Below are positions 1-10,016 of a stretch of 64,000 nucleotides of DNA, piece after piece. This DNA comes from Ilyonectria destructans. Lineage: Eukaryota; Ascomycota; Sordariomycetes; Hypocreales; Nectriaceae. The notes under the pieces are model-generated. The model saw only the letters and a list, made by a program, of their open reading frames with translations. It ran no database searches and was not told the DNA's origin. Every line of letters begins with the position of its first letter. Within the stretch, counting starts at the first letter, position 1. The stretch is taken from NCBI GenBank assembly GCA_020740775.1, contig JAHEWK010000008.1:496001-560000 (forward strand), read 5' to 3'. Made by a program: the position numbers and the translations under genes.

Positions 1-670
1 GAGATCGACCAGGGATCGGAAGAAGATGAGGACGAGCTCCACCGAAAGCGAGACCTGGTGGAGGAGTTGATCGGCGAGGAGAGAGAAGACGAGCATACCC
101 ATCGGCCAGATGGCACGTTTGAAATTTTGAACGAGGTGGTAGTAGACCGAGGACCCAACCCGAGTAAGACATCCCCACTTCCACTGTTACAAAGGGACTG
201 TAGCATTCTAACATGCCCATCTAGCCATGTCATACACCGAAGTGTTTGGAGACGATGAACACTTTACGTCTGTGCTGGCTGACGGTATTTGCGTCTCAAC
301 CCCGACAGGGTCGACAGCATACAACCTGGCCGCAGGTGGCTCGCTCTGCCACCCGGAAAACCCCGTCATGCTTGTAACAGCAATCTGCGCGCACACGCTC
401 TCCTTCCGGCCCATCGTCCTCCCCGACACCATCGTGCTACGGGTCGGCGTGCCGTATGACGCGCGGACGGCGTCCTGGGCGAGCTTTGACGGGCGGGAGC
501 GCATTGAGCTGAAGCCCGGCGACTACGTGACCATCAGCGCAAGCCGCTTCCCGTTCGCGTCGGTGCAGTCGGAGGGCCGGCGGAGTGAGGACTGGGTGAA
601 CAGCATTAGCGGGAAGCTGGGATGGAACACGAGACAGAAGCAGAAGACTTTCAAGGAGTGGGAGAAGTGA
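1..670 (+). CDS. NAD(+) kinase, C-terminal part (5' truncated by window edge)
   Basis: C-terminal part of an ATP-NAD kinase of the Utr1/Pos5 family, which phosphorylates NAD(H) to NADP(H). Two exons are visible: 1-163, open to the window edge, and 225-670. They are joined across a 61-nt intron (GTAAGA donor, CTAG acceptor) in the middle of a Thr codon. The spliced frame gives the conserved run VVVDRGPNP-T-MSYTEVFGDDEHFTS. It is followed by the family core PTGSTAYNLAAGGSLCHPE, the NAD-binding/dimer motif, and by RPIVLPDTIVLRV and SFDGRERIELKPGDYV, the all-beta C-terminal domain. The tail after about KLGWNTRQKQ is short and basic. The N-terminal GGDGT motif lies outside the window. Family assignment is very secure; which paralogue it is cannot be told from this part. 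Confidence 0.96.
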
Positions 671-1330
671 AGGGTGTCTATTTGACGACGGAATTGAGGC
701 GTATAGGGATGGGTTATGAGGGGACCATTCTTCGGCATATACGGGACTTGGGTTGGTCAAGGGTTATAAATGTCATGCTGTATTATACACATACACTTTT
801 GCTCAATATAGCAATGTTGTCAGCCATGGGAAAGAACCGGATATAAAATATATTGACTTGAAGTTTGAGAAGCATGAATGCCCTTGCTATTGGTTCCATG
901 AACGATCGCTCATTCATGACGTCGATCTATAGATGAATATCTTTGTTGCTAGTAAACGACACAACCTTCAAGAGCCCGGGAGAAGCACTTGGGTTTAAGA
1001 AACCGGGATTGTACCAATCAACTAATGACACGCCGGATTTAGATATGTTGGGCCTTCTGTACGAATGCGGGCTGTGCAGCATAAATGGTTGCATGTAGAG
1101 GTACGGCTTAGCGCCATCCGCTTTCTCTTCTTTCTTCTCCTTTGCGTGTAAATCATGAAGCTAACAAGTGAATTCTATTACTATTTCGCGTGTAGACCGC
1201 AGTACGGATAAAATGAGTGAAGTTCGTCCCTCCTTCTCCCAGTGAATCATGTGTGTAACATAGCCATAAACACATTTCCAAATCAAAACAGTAAAATGAA
1301 CTCTCAAATGGGGGCATGAAGACCAGCTAT
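671..1330. other. Intergenic, 3' of NAD kinase
   Basis: This stretch holds the presumed 3' UTR of the NAD kinase gene and that of the small minus-strand gene that follows. No open frame with coding character, repeat or RNA gene was seen. The first 200 bases are AT-richer than the neighbouring genes, as expected of a 3' UTR. Confidence 0.5.
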
Positions 1331-1719
1331 TCACATATCGGCAATAAACATGACGCTGCTGGAAGATCCAGTCCCCGTTCGTTCCCGGTACATTCTGGGA
1401 TCCTTTGTAGATGCGTAAAGGGCCTGGCCGCTTAGTTGCTCGGCGGAGGAGCGGAAGGGGTCGGGGGCTGACTGGGAGTCGGGGGCTGGTTGGAAGTAGG
1501 CGGCTGTTCGAGGCCAGACATAGTTGCGGCGAGGGAGGGTGTAAGAGAGAAGGATGGTGTTGTTGAGGGAAGCTGGAAGGTAGCCAGCTATGTGAAGCGA
1601 GATGCTGTCACCGAACTGGTTTCGAGCTGTTGTTTTTCCGAGGCTTGGTGTTTAATCCCTCAGTGTATGTTAGTTGTAAGTACGGCAGAGAGGGATATAA
1701 AGAGGGCCAAGCCGGCCAT
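1331..1719 (-). CDS. Probable small hypothetical protein with N-terminal hydrophobic segment (about 106 aa)
   Basis: Not a recognised family. Exon 2 (1615-1331) is 95 codons open on the minus strand and reads naturally: QFGDSISLHIAGYLPA, then NNTILLSYTLPRRNYVWPR, a Gln/Pro/Ser-rich middle, and an end at TGA 1333-1331. Its tail is basic then Ser-rich. A likely first exon (1719-1684) encodes a hydrophobic MAGLALFISLSA that joins in phase through a 68-nt intron (GT at 1683, CTAAC inside, CAG at 1618-1616). An alternative first exon begins at ATG 1789 (MGQNAYSHVDG) and joins through a GTATCG donor to the acceptor just upstream. The N-terminus is therefore unsettled. The gene would be transcribed divergently from the EBP gene at 2048. 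The overlapping plus-strand frame at 1490-1846 looks like its shadow. Expression evidence would be needed to be sure. Confidence 0.4.
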
Positions 1720-2047
1720 GGAGGCAATACCTCAGCCTTATAACCTAGAGGCCGATACCGTCCACATGACTGTATGCATTCTGGCCCATGTTGAGCTTAG
1801 TGTAGGACTTGCAGCGATCTATTTATGCACCTTGTGCAGCGACTAGTTGTGTAAAGCGGGTGCAAAAAGCAATGCCGAGACTCATTAAGAGCGCCCCACC
1901 AAAGTCGCGGTGCTATACCGCCCGCCAACACCAGCTCACCTATTCAGGAGCTTCACCTCTGCTATTCCGATCTGGAACACGTCGACTAGTCGCCCGGGCA
2001 CTTCAATTGCACGCGTCCTCGCTCGAACTCACCCGAGAACCGTCACA
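1720..2047. promoter_or_regulatory. Divergent promoter between the small hypothetical gene and the EBP gene
   Basis: About 330 bp lie between two genes read outward. The right half is C/T-rich on the plus strand, typical of fungal 5' UTRs, and ends in CACAATGGCC, a good start context for the EBP gene. No TATA box was identified with confidence. Confidence 0.35.
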
Positions 2048-2959
2048 ATGGCCACCGAAGCCAGCCAAGTCGTCGCTGAGGCCGCCGCCTCCATCGCCCC
2101 ATCGTCCTCGTTTGCCTCATCTCTCCCGCCGGATCTTTTCGATCAAACGACCATCATCTCGCTGCTCTCGACGCTCGCCATCGTCCTCGTCGCCTACCTC
2201 GCCTCGCGCCAGTTCCTTGCGCCCACCGCCTCCGGCACCCTACGCTTCCTCTTCATCTGGCATTTGGCCGACGCGCTGTGCCACTTCATCCTCGAGGGCA
2301 GCTTCCTCTACCAATGTTTCTTCACGCACCAGCCTATAGAAGGGCTCGACCTCACTGGGTTCTTCCCGACGCCGCACAACTTCCTGGGGTATAGTGACCG
2401 CTTGTATGGCGCGCAGTCGGGCAGCGATCCGTTTGCGCAGCTGTGGATGGTGTATGCCAAGGCCGACAAGAGGTGGGCGGGTGTGGATCTGGTACGCATT
2501 TGACACAGGGATGAATCGGGACTGGATTGTATCAGAAAGCAAATTCTAACTGAGCGGGAATAGGGTGTTGTCAGTCTCGAGCTGCTGACCGTCTTCTTTG
2601 ATGGTCCCCTGGCCGTCTACATCTGCTACTGCCTTGCCAAGAAGGACCCCAAGTCCAGCATCTGGATGATTGTCTTGGCAACATGCGAGATTTACGGCGG
2701 TAAGCTCTCGACTCCGATTAAACACAAGTCCAAAGAGGACAGTTCGTTGAGCTGATTTGTTGGCCTAGGTTTCATGACGTTCTGCCCCGAGTGGTTGATT
2801 GGCAACCTCAACCTCGACACCAGTAACTTCATGTACCTCTGGGTGTACCTTGTCTTCTTCAACACGCTGTGGGTGTGGATCCCGCTCTGGGTCATCTGGT
2901 ACTCGGTCCGCGACATCTCAGCCGCATTGAACGAGCGACAGGTCAAGAAGAACTTGTGA
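2048..2959 (+). CDS. EBP (emopamil-binding, EXPERA domain) family membrane protein
   Basis: A 256-aa multi-pass membrane protein of the EBP/sterol delta8-delta7 isomerase superfamily. Exons are 2048-2491, 2564-2699 and 2769-2959, joined in frame with a TCTAAC branch point in intron 1. Start chosen at CACAATGGCC; the frame is open further 5' but that part is unlike the family. Four hydrophobic helices are visible: LLSTLAIVLVAYLAS near residue 45, RFLFIWHLADALCHFILEG near 75, SLELLTVFFDGPLAVYI and FMYLWVYLVFFNTLWVWIPLW. The helix-2 pair H79-x3-E83 (CHFILEG) matches the catalytic His/Glu of human EBP. Gln-Leu-Trp plus a C-terminal Trp-rich helix also fit. The C-terminus VKKNL may act as an ER-retention type KK tail (inference). 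Fungi make ergosterol with the unrelated Erg2 isomerase, so its substrate here is uncertain. Confidence 0.9.
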
Positions 2960-3268
2960 AGATGAGTAAGAACCAAAGTGAAACGATGCGCTGGAATCCA
3001 CTCACACAATCATGGATGAGCACATGGATCAGAGCAAGATTATCGCCATTGTCACAAAATGGACCAAGTTGTAAACTTGGCGCACTAGAACATTTGGATC
3101 ACTCGAGAAAAAGAGGCAAAGATTGTAGGGATTTTGGTTGATTGATGAGCTATGTAGGGTATCTGACTGTCGTTGTCGCAACCGGGGCTGCACACGCTCT
3201 CGTGAAAAGCTCAGCCCTCATCCACCGATCAGGAACGCATTGTTTCCTTCCATTGCCTGCGGAACAGC
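2960..3268. other. Convergent intergenic spacer
   Basis: Spacer of about 310 bp between the EBP gene (plus) and the ccg-1-like gene (minus); presumably both 3' UTRs. Nothing else seen. Confidence 0.5.
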
Positions 3269-3560
3269 TTAAATAGCCTCCTTGTGGACAGAGGCCTTGG
3301 CATCATGGCCAGACTCCTTGGACTTGTCGCCGATGGCATCCTTGGCGGCGGAGGCACTGCATCTCATGTGTCAGCAGCTGTTTGCGTGTTTCACCCGAGG
3401 GTTTGGGAGCAAGGGGAAAGAGAGGAATGGTAGCTTACCGAGTGCCGATGGAGGCGTTGCTGTCCTTGGCAACCTCCTTGTTGGTCTCCTTGGAAGCACC
3501 GGAAGCGGCCTTCTGGACAGTCTCGGAGACGTAGTTGGCACCCTGCTTGATGGAATCCAT
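3269..3560 (-). CDS. ccg-1: Glucose-repressible / clock-controlled protein CCG-1 (GRG-1) homologue
   Basis: A 69-aa hydrophilic protein closely resembling Neurospora CCG-1/GRG-1 (about 71 aa), an abundant transcript induced by carbon starvation, stress and the circadian clock. Exon 1 (3560-3439) encodes MDSIKQGANYVSETVQKA and SKETNKEVAKDSNASIGTR. Exon 2 (3356-3269) encodes ASAAKDAIGDKSKESG, HDAKASVHKEAI and the TAA stop. The 82-nt intron has a GTAAGC donor and TGCAG acceptor and splits the Arg codon. The sequence is Lys/Ala/Ser-rich with Ala/Lys heptad-like repeats, likely disordered or amphipathic helical. Biochemical role of the family is unknown. A TATA box sits about 125 bp upstream and the 5' UTR is very CA-rich, consistent with a strongly expressed gene. 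Confidence 0.93.
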
Positions 3561-3700
3561 TGTGATAGGTTGGGGTTGTTTGTTTGTTGGTGTTTGGTTG
3601 TTGGTTGGAAGTGTGATAGAAGAGTTGTGGAAGTGTGTGAGTGATGATGAAAGAAAAGTTGGTATGGTCAGGATGTAGTTGGGTTTATATAGGTAGGCAA
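3561..3700 (-). promoter_or_regulatory. Core promoter and CA-rich 5' UTR of ccg-1 homologue
   Basis: On the minus strand TATATAAA occupies 3691-3684, about 125 bp before the ATG. The intervening leader is almost entirely CCAA/CAAA repeats, as in highly expressed fungal stress genes. The TATA match is seen directly; the start of transcription is inferred. Confidence 0.6.
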
Positions 3701-5714
3701 GTCGGTAGAAGAGTGATTCACTGCTAAGGCAGGCAAGCAGCGATAACTCCGTCATCCAGCGTCAGCCCTCAGGGTCTATCATGTGAAGGCGCCGACACAG
3801 CGTCATAGACTTGGATAAAGTGCAGGAACACTGTCCTGTGCGGAGGAAATGATCCTTTTCCCACAGTACGGCAAGTGGATCAAACACTGCGCCAGATGAA
3901 TCGGATTGGAGTAATTGGGACATTGGAGTTCGTTGCACTGGGACAAGTGTTTGGTTGACGTCATTCTGAATTCTGGTGTAGACGTCATTGAGCCTGGTGC
4001 TGCGGGAACAACCGCGTGCGGCGTTGCCTCTCGGGGCAAAATACGCCCAAAATACGCCGCAATTGCAGTCTTCGAGTCTCCACTGGTTTACATCATGGAA
4101 CGGGTAAAAGTTCCTCAACGCCGTGTTCGTGTTATTGTGCCACGGGCCAGACACAAGTCAAACAAGTGATCGCGGATGGATGAGGCTCTCGATGACGGGC
4201 AATCTCCACTTCCCGGATGATCGCTCTGGTGATGGCCGGTTATAGCGCCACATGGGGGACCTTGTGGCGGTTGCCAGACAAGTCATGACGTGAGCGAAGC
4301 CTCATTGCGGGGGGGGAAACCTGTCCTTCTTTTCCAGCTTCCAGGCAACACAGTTACTCAATTGTAAATTACATGTGGTCTTCCTTGATGAGAAGTGACA
4401 TCAAGAGGGTGTGATGAGTGCATTTCTTTCCGTACCCTTTTGGTGCTACTTTGTTCTGTCACGTTCTTCGACAGCTGCCAGTTGGTTCGTTGTGGATCTC
4501 CTGATTGGCTGCTCCTCCATTGATCACTGTCTACGCGGAGTGTTGCCTCCGGTCATTTAATCATCATTGTCATTTTGCTACCGGGTAGCTACAAATACAA
4601 TCATGGCAAATACAATCACTGCGTTGCATCTTCCCGATTTCTGGCTATTATCTGTCTCCTTGCCCAATATGTTAGTCATACTTCGGTGGCTAATTGTGAA
4701 CGGATGCCCCATGGATCAGATCATAACGATATCGGGCGCAACTATGAGCTCTTCCCCGAAAGGTATCTACTTTCACGCAGATTAAAGACAGAAAGAGAGG
4801 GAGAGAGAGCATGGTATTTTCTATGGGTCTCGGAGACTCCGTCGTTAATGTTACGTTTTGTCGACCTTGAGCTCTCTCCCCGCTCCTGGGTTCCGCTTTG
4901 GAAACAATGGCAACTCATAAGGGAAGTAATACCGTAGCCTGGCTGTTCCACTTACCGCAGCCCTCTTCAGTCCGTTGTATCAGCGCGCCGTACCGTTTGT
5001 CATGGAAAGCCCTTATCGCCCTCGCCCAGTTTGGGATGCTCCCCGTTGCAGGGTAGGTAATGAAGGAGGCCTGTCGAAGGGATCCAAGAGAGGTCCCAGC
5101 ACGCGGGGTTCCCACTTCAGAGTACTACCCCAGAGCTCGGGCAAACCGGCAACTAGGCCAGGTCAGTCTTTTTAGGTTGCCGATCTAGAACTCGCTGTTC
5201 CGGTCGCAGGTTGATTGTGCGGGGCTTCGAGGCCCGAGCCCTCGGTGACATCGCGTGCCAACCCTATCGCATCCAGTCGTTTTCGCCAAGGATAAGTAAT
5301 GCCCACGGCGAGAATTGGCAGTGGTCATGGTGGTGTTTGCCTTTGGTGGCTGGCTGCTAAGCTGACTCTTGGGTCGACGAACGCCATATAACCTAACCTA
5401 GCATGCTAATCTTGCATGCTAATGCAGAATGCCGTTGGGGCTGAACCTTCGAAACCATGGTTGTCGGGTTTCTAGGTCCTTGGGCTCACCAATATTCATT
5501 TGTACTTGCTAGTCCAGCTGGTCCAGCATACCATCCAGTAGTCGGCTTCTTAGTGCTCCGCGTATTGCCATACCGTCCCCGAGGCCAGGCATCGTGGAAA
5601 TGGGAGCCAGGTTCGATCTCGCTTGGCCGGCTCGTCACGGATCTGGCAGGGGCTGCTTCTCTTCGATCGCTTATACGGCTGAGAGAGAATCTGAGAGGCC
5701 TGAGAGCCTGACAG

Positions 5715-5762
5715 GCACTGACAGCTCTGTGAGGGGGCACTGACAGCTCTGTGAGGGGGCAC
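5715..5762. repeat. 22-bp tandem duplication
   Basis: A 22-bp unit starting GCACTGACAGCTCTGTGAGG is present twice exactly (5715-5736 and 5737-5758) and begins a third time (GCAC). Probably replication slippage; no function assigned. Confidence 0.9.
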
Positions 5763-6375
5763 CGGCTCGGCCAAGGGGGGCTTCTAGAGACAATTGATAG
5801 GGGGGCCGGCGGGCTGGGAGGCTTGGCGTTGAAACAGGCTTATGGGGACTAGATGCTCAGATATTGGCCGGTTCCCATGTTTGGTTGAGAGGCCCGGTGA
5901 TGACAACCTCATTGAACGTTAGGCCCGTCCATAGTCCGGCTGAGTAACGAGCAGGATGTCCAGCTCGGGGAGCGTGCTGCGGCGTGGCAATGTGTGTAAG
6001 GTAGGATGGATATCCTCTGCCCTGGCCGTGTTTGACGATGGCTGTTGGCTGGCAAGTTTCGGCAACTCGCGGTTCCGTATGACCGTCCATCGAGACCCTT
6101 ATTCGCTCGCCCTTTACGGGCTATGATGTCTCAGTCCCCTGACGAGTCCCCTGGCGAAGCCCCTGGCGCATTCCCCTGTCGGGGTTTGTTTTATCGTGGA
6201 AGCGAGTGCTGCTTGTCAGGGGACCACGCCAAACCGCATCCGGCCTAGTACCGGAGCCTTTCTCGACCTCCACTGCTGCCGTCCAACATCTCGAAACTCG
6301 ACTCTGTTCCAGCAATGCTTCAGCCGCTGTCGCCAGTCTTGCCCAGCCCCCCACGGCTTTCTTTTGCCTTGATTT

Positions 6376-6410
6376 GCCTCACATCGCCTCGCATCGCCTC
6401 GCATCGCCTT
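6376..6410. repeat. 10-bp tandem repeat (GCCTCGCATC)
   Basis: Unit GCCTCRCATC repeated three and a half times, followed by more C-rich sequence. Intergenic microsatellite-like array. Confidence 0.8.
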
Positions 6411-7426
6411 GGCCCGCATCTCGATACCGTGCACCAATGACTCGTATCGAAAGCAGGGTGCCCACCGAGATGGCAACCTCGCTGGGAGATCATCCATAGC
6501 GCATTAAGGCTGGCGCCCACTGAGACCTGCCATCGCCGCTGAATGCATCAAAATGAGTGACAGCTATCCACACATTCATGCGAGGCGGAGAATAGAAATC
6601 ATCTCAACTACAAGCCACAATCAATTCGACATTGCAATCAATGCGGCAGTCGACGCTCGCCAGTGTTGGACTTGCTGAAGCCTCTCCTCTGCAGGACTAA
6701 TCTCTGAGCCATCAAGCCTGAACAAGCAAGATGCGGCACTTACTGCGCAATGTCACCTTGTATCTCTCCCAGTCTACAACCCTTGTTGCAGTCTTGGGTA
6801 CCATCGCTCTCGACTAGCCTGCGCCGGGGCCCTCACCCGCAAAACAGCAAAACACCATCGTCGACGGCTAACCCATGTCCGGCCGAGTAGTTGAGCCAAG
6901 AACCGGGGTCTACAGACTCTCTACACGTTTGGGAGTTGATCGGCTGGGTGCCTTGCCGATGGGAAGCATTTAGGACTCTACGTCCCACTGCATTCATTGT
7001 CAACCGGCAGACCTTTGTATCTGCTTCATCAAGCACTCCTGTTTCGATTCTCATTCTTTGGCCAGGAGCCTTTCGCATCGACTGCCCTTCGTCCACTCTC
7101 GTTACTCAATTCTATTCTCTCTTTGTGCATCTGACTCAATCGACTTGGTCTTTAGTTTGGGACCTGCTTCTATCCTGTTACTCGGCGGCTAAATCACAGG
7201 AAGCTGTCACCCTTCCTGTCTCGACCCCAAACCGTCCCTCCTGTACAGCCACTCTCCGAACTGGTCAACTTCCCCTTCTTCCATCTACCAACGTGGACAC
7301 CGCGACATGTCTGCCTGTTAGATGGTCTAGACAACAACGCAGTGCCGGCACTGCTCGGGCTTGACGCCTGTCTTAATCTTCTACACCTAATCTTCTACAC
7401 CTCCCGTCACCGACACGCGCCACAAC

Positions 7427-9484
7427 ATGGACAGCGCCATCTCGAACACAGTAAGAGCGGAGGACATCTGGCTAAGGGATAGCTCGGATGGCTTTCGCTT
7501 CGAGACGAACACCACCTCCGCCTGGGACAACGAGCTGAAATTCGCCGCGGCCGAGTCTGTTCGAACGTCAATAATCGTCCTCGCAAGCTTCAATGCCGCC
7601 GCCGCCTTCGCCACAGCTGCTGGCATCTTTTGGAAATCATGTATGACGGCCAGGAGGTGTGACCCTAAGTGGAATCCTAGGTATGCTGGACACCTTCTAC
7701 ACTACTGACCCAATGCTGACAATGGCTTCCTCTGCAGGTCGTCCTGGCTGACGGTCATCGGCCCTGCGGAGCTTTTCCCCTTCGCTCTGTCCTGCGGCAT
7801 CACCATCCAGGGAGTCATCTTCGCCATCTCACAGTCTAGGGGACTGGAAGCCCTGATGATTCTTGGATGCACCAAGACTTCCCAGATCATGCTACCAGGT
7901 ACGCTAGACCCCGAAATATACAGCCCTTCAGTCGGTTAACCTGCTCCAGCATTCTTCATCACCCCCTATATGCAGGTGGCATTTGGACTGGAGCTGTCGC
8001 TTCGAGCCCTGAAGCGACGTTCCTTCCAACCACGATGGAAGTGGAATACCCTCATTTGCGTCGCCGCCGTCGTGGTTGGCCTGTTGGTCACCTTCCTCGT
8101 CACCTTTGCAGTGCGACCCCCGAACTTTTGCTTTGCTTGCCTAGTTTGGTTTCTACAACATTACAAACTGGCATGCTTCGGCATCCTCGTCGCTGCCGTC
8201 GTTATCTTGCTTGTTCAGGCAGTCATCATCTCAGTTAGACTACTGAAAGCAACCAATATTGGCCCCACCGAACGGACTGAGGCCTCTCGCATGGTCTACT
8301 TCCTGGTGGTGGCGGTCATCACAAACGTGAGTCTCTGATTATCTCCGAGATGCTATTCTTTTACTAACAACAAGAAGGCACTTTTGATTCCATTCTTCTT
8401 CAGCCTCTCCTTCGGGGAGGCTGACAACGATCGGACGCTGCAGACTTCCATGGTGGCTGCTGTGGTCGTCAACATTTCAGGCCTCCTGACGTGCAGTCTG
8501 TACCTCTTCCTCAGATCAAGCAGAACATCAACGATTGGCTGCAGTGACTGGGATGGCATGGAAACCCGAACCTTTGAGAAGGGCTTCTGGGATGGAGGGT
8601 CGAGCAATTTCGACTTTGGACTCCAGATTGCCCAGCCTCTTGTCCCCGCACAACATCGGAGATCAGACAATAGCCAGACTATTATTCTCGAGACGCCTGA
8701 CATGGGACGTGGTCTTGAGACCCCCGTGAGCGGCGGGAACATTCATGTTCCAAGTCTCGGCATCATTTGCCCGCCTACAAACTTCCCTCAGTCACCCCAG
8801 CCTGCCCAGGTGTCAACAAAATCAACGCTCAAGGCTTTCACAAAGAGCTGGTACAACAAAATTCCCGGGGCAGGAGAGCCTCTCATGCCCAAGTCCAATT
8901 TCCTTCTCCCCACCACCACCTATGCTCCTCCACCCCCCGTGGATGACATGGAGACTGGTTCAACAGACAACCTGCTTGCTCCACCGGCTATGCATGACCG
9001 AGGACAGCTGCACCGCCAAAGAGGGTCCTCTGTGTTGTCCTCTGCCACCGTCCAGATTGGCCTTCGCTTGTCCAACGTTGGTGACATGCCCCCTGTCACC
9101 TCCACCTTCCCTGAAGACTTGGCCAAGGTTCATGACCTTGACTGCCCCAACACCCCCGTGGGCTTGAACCTTAGAAAGCCAAGTCCGCTGGGAATCACTG
9201 TGATCACCCTCCCGGACGAGGAGGCGATTGAGGAGCAGCGCAACAAGCAGCTTCCACCAGTCCCTGCTGTCAGAGCCCGCGACGAGGAGAGGGATGAGGA
9301 GAGAGACGAGGTGTTGACACTCAGTCCAGATGTCTATAGCCCACCGGGTCAGAGGATGAACCATTATCGCACAGGGTCTAGGAGCTCTCACAGGTCGAAA
9401 ACCCCTTCCGTGAGTTCCCGGGCACCACATAGTCGGAACGGCTCTCGGGTCGGATCTGAAGTGATAAAGGAGGATTGGATCTAA
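7427..9484 (+). CDS. Orphan seven-transmembrane protein with long Ser/Pro-rich cytosolic tail
   Basis: About 632 aa, not a family I can name. Exons: 7427-7680, 7738-7898, 7950-8326 and 8378-9484 (the last could begin at 8375, adding one Lys; both AAG acceptors keep the frame). Start at CACAACATGG. The first 290 residues hold exactly seven hydrophobic segments: SIIVLASFNAAAAFATAAG, then GPAELFPFALSCGITIQGV, FFITPYMQVAFGLEL, ICVAAVVVGLLVTFLVTF, FGILVAAVVILLVQAVI, MVYFLVVAVITNALLIPFF and MVAAVVVNISGLLTCSLYL. The remaining 330 or so residues are hydrophilic, Pro/Ser-rich, with an acidic/Arg stretch (RARDEERDEERDE) and RSSHRSKTPSVSSR near the end, likely phosphorylation-rich. The N-terminus carries an NTT glycosylation sequon. 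Layout resembles fungal GPCR-like proteins such as PTH11-type orphans, but no CFEM domain is present. Receptor function is inference only. Confidence 0.85.
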
Positions 9485-10016
9485 CGTTGATGGCTTCTCT
9501 CTTTGGCATTGTTTGGTGCTCTCGAGTTTGGCGTTCTTGTTTATATAACTTTTGGTGTGGCTGGCTTGGCGTTTGATTTCACGGCCTATCACGACTGAGA
9601 TTCCCTTTGTTTTTTTTGGAGGTGTGTTTGATAGGACTTGGGTGGACGGATGACTGGAGATGTTGGGATCACATCACCAACTTCTGAGGCACAGGGCGCC
9701 CTTTGGTATATCGGAGGATGGGCTTGGCGACAAGCCCCGTAGATAGCACATTTAGATAGAAATGAACGAGGACCTCTCGAGAGGCAGACAGTCCCACAGT
9801 CGTGGGATTGAGGATTCAAGATCATCCAAGCTACGAAATTGTATTTGATGTCGAGTGAAAATTGCTACCGTGATGGCGACACATAATCAAGGCTGAGTCC
9901 TCAAAGAAGTACTGCGCAAAGAGCGACACTCAATGGGACATAGAAGAAAGCAAAGGGTCCAGGACTCGCTTCTAATGCAGCATTTATTTAGTACGATGCC
10001 TTGTGCATGTGTGTAT
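9485..10016. other. Convergent intergenic spacer
   Basis: About 530 bp between the 7TM gene (plus) and the dolichyldiphosphatase gene (minus). Presumed 3' UTRs of both; nothing else recognised. Confidence 0.5.

Larger units (their letters stand above)
3701..7426. other. Long intergenic region (about 3.7 kb) between ccg-1 and the 7TM gene
   Basis: No convincing gene was found. Open frames here (for example at 3762-4154, 4575-4937 and 6891-7364) have irregular composition, no domain and no supporting splice pattern. The region has a G homopolymer near 4313, two short tandem repeats (5715-5758, 6376-6410) and a C/T-rich run at 7210-7420 that probably is the 5' UTR of the gene starting at 7427. 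It likely carries distal control elements for ccg-1 and the 7TM gene, or an unseen non-coding RNA. Confidence 0.5.

Noticed and set aside
1490..1846. 118-codon plus-strand frame
   Set aside because: The opposite strand has a better coding candidate with an in-frame splice; this frame has no motif.
5605..5640. GGTTCGATC-like B-box of a possible tRNA
   Set aside because: No matching A-box or foldable acceptor stem at tRNA spacing.
8960..9592. 210-codon minus-strand frame over the 7TM tail
   Set aside because: Antisense to the last exon of a consistent four-exon gene.
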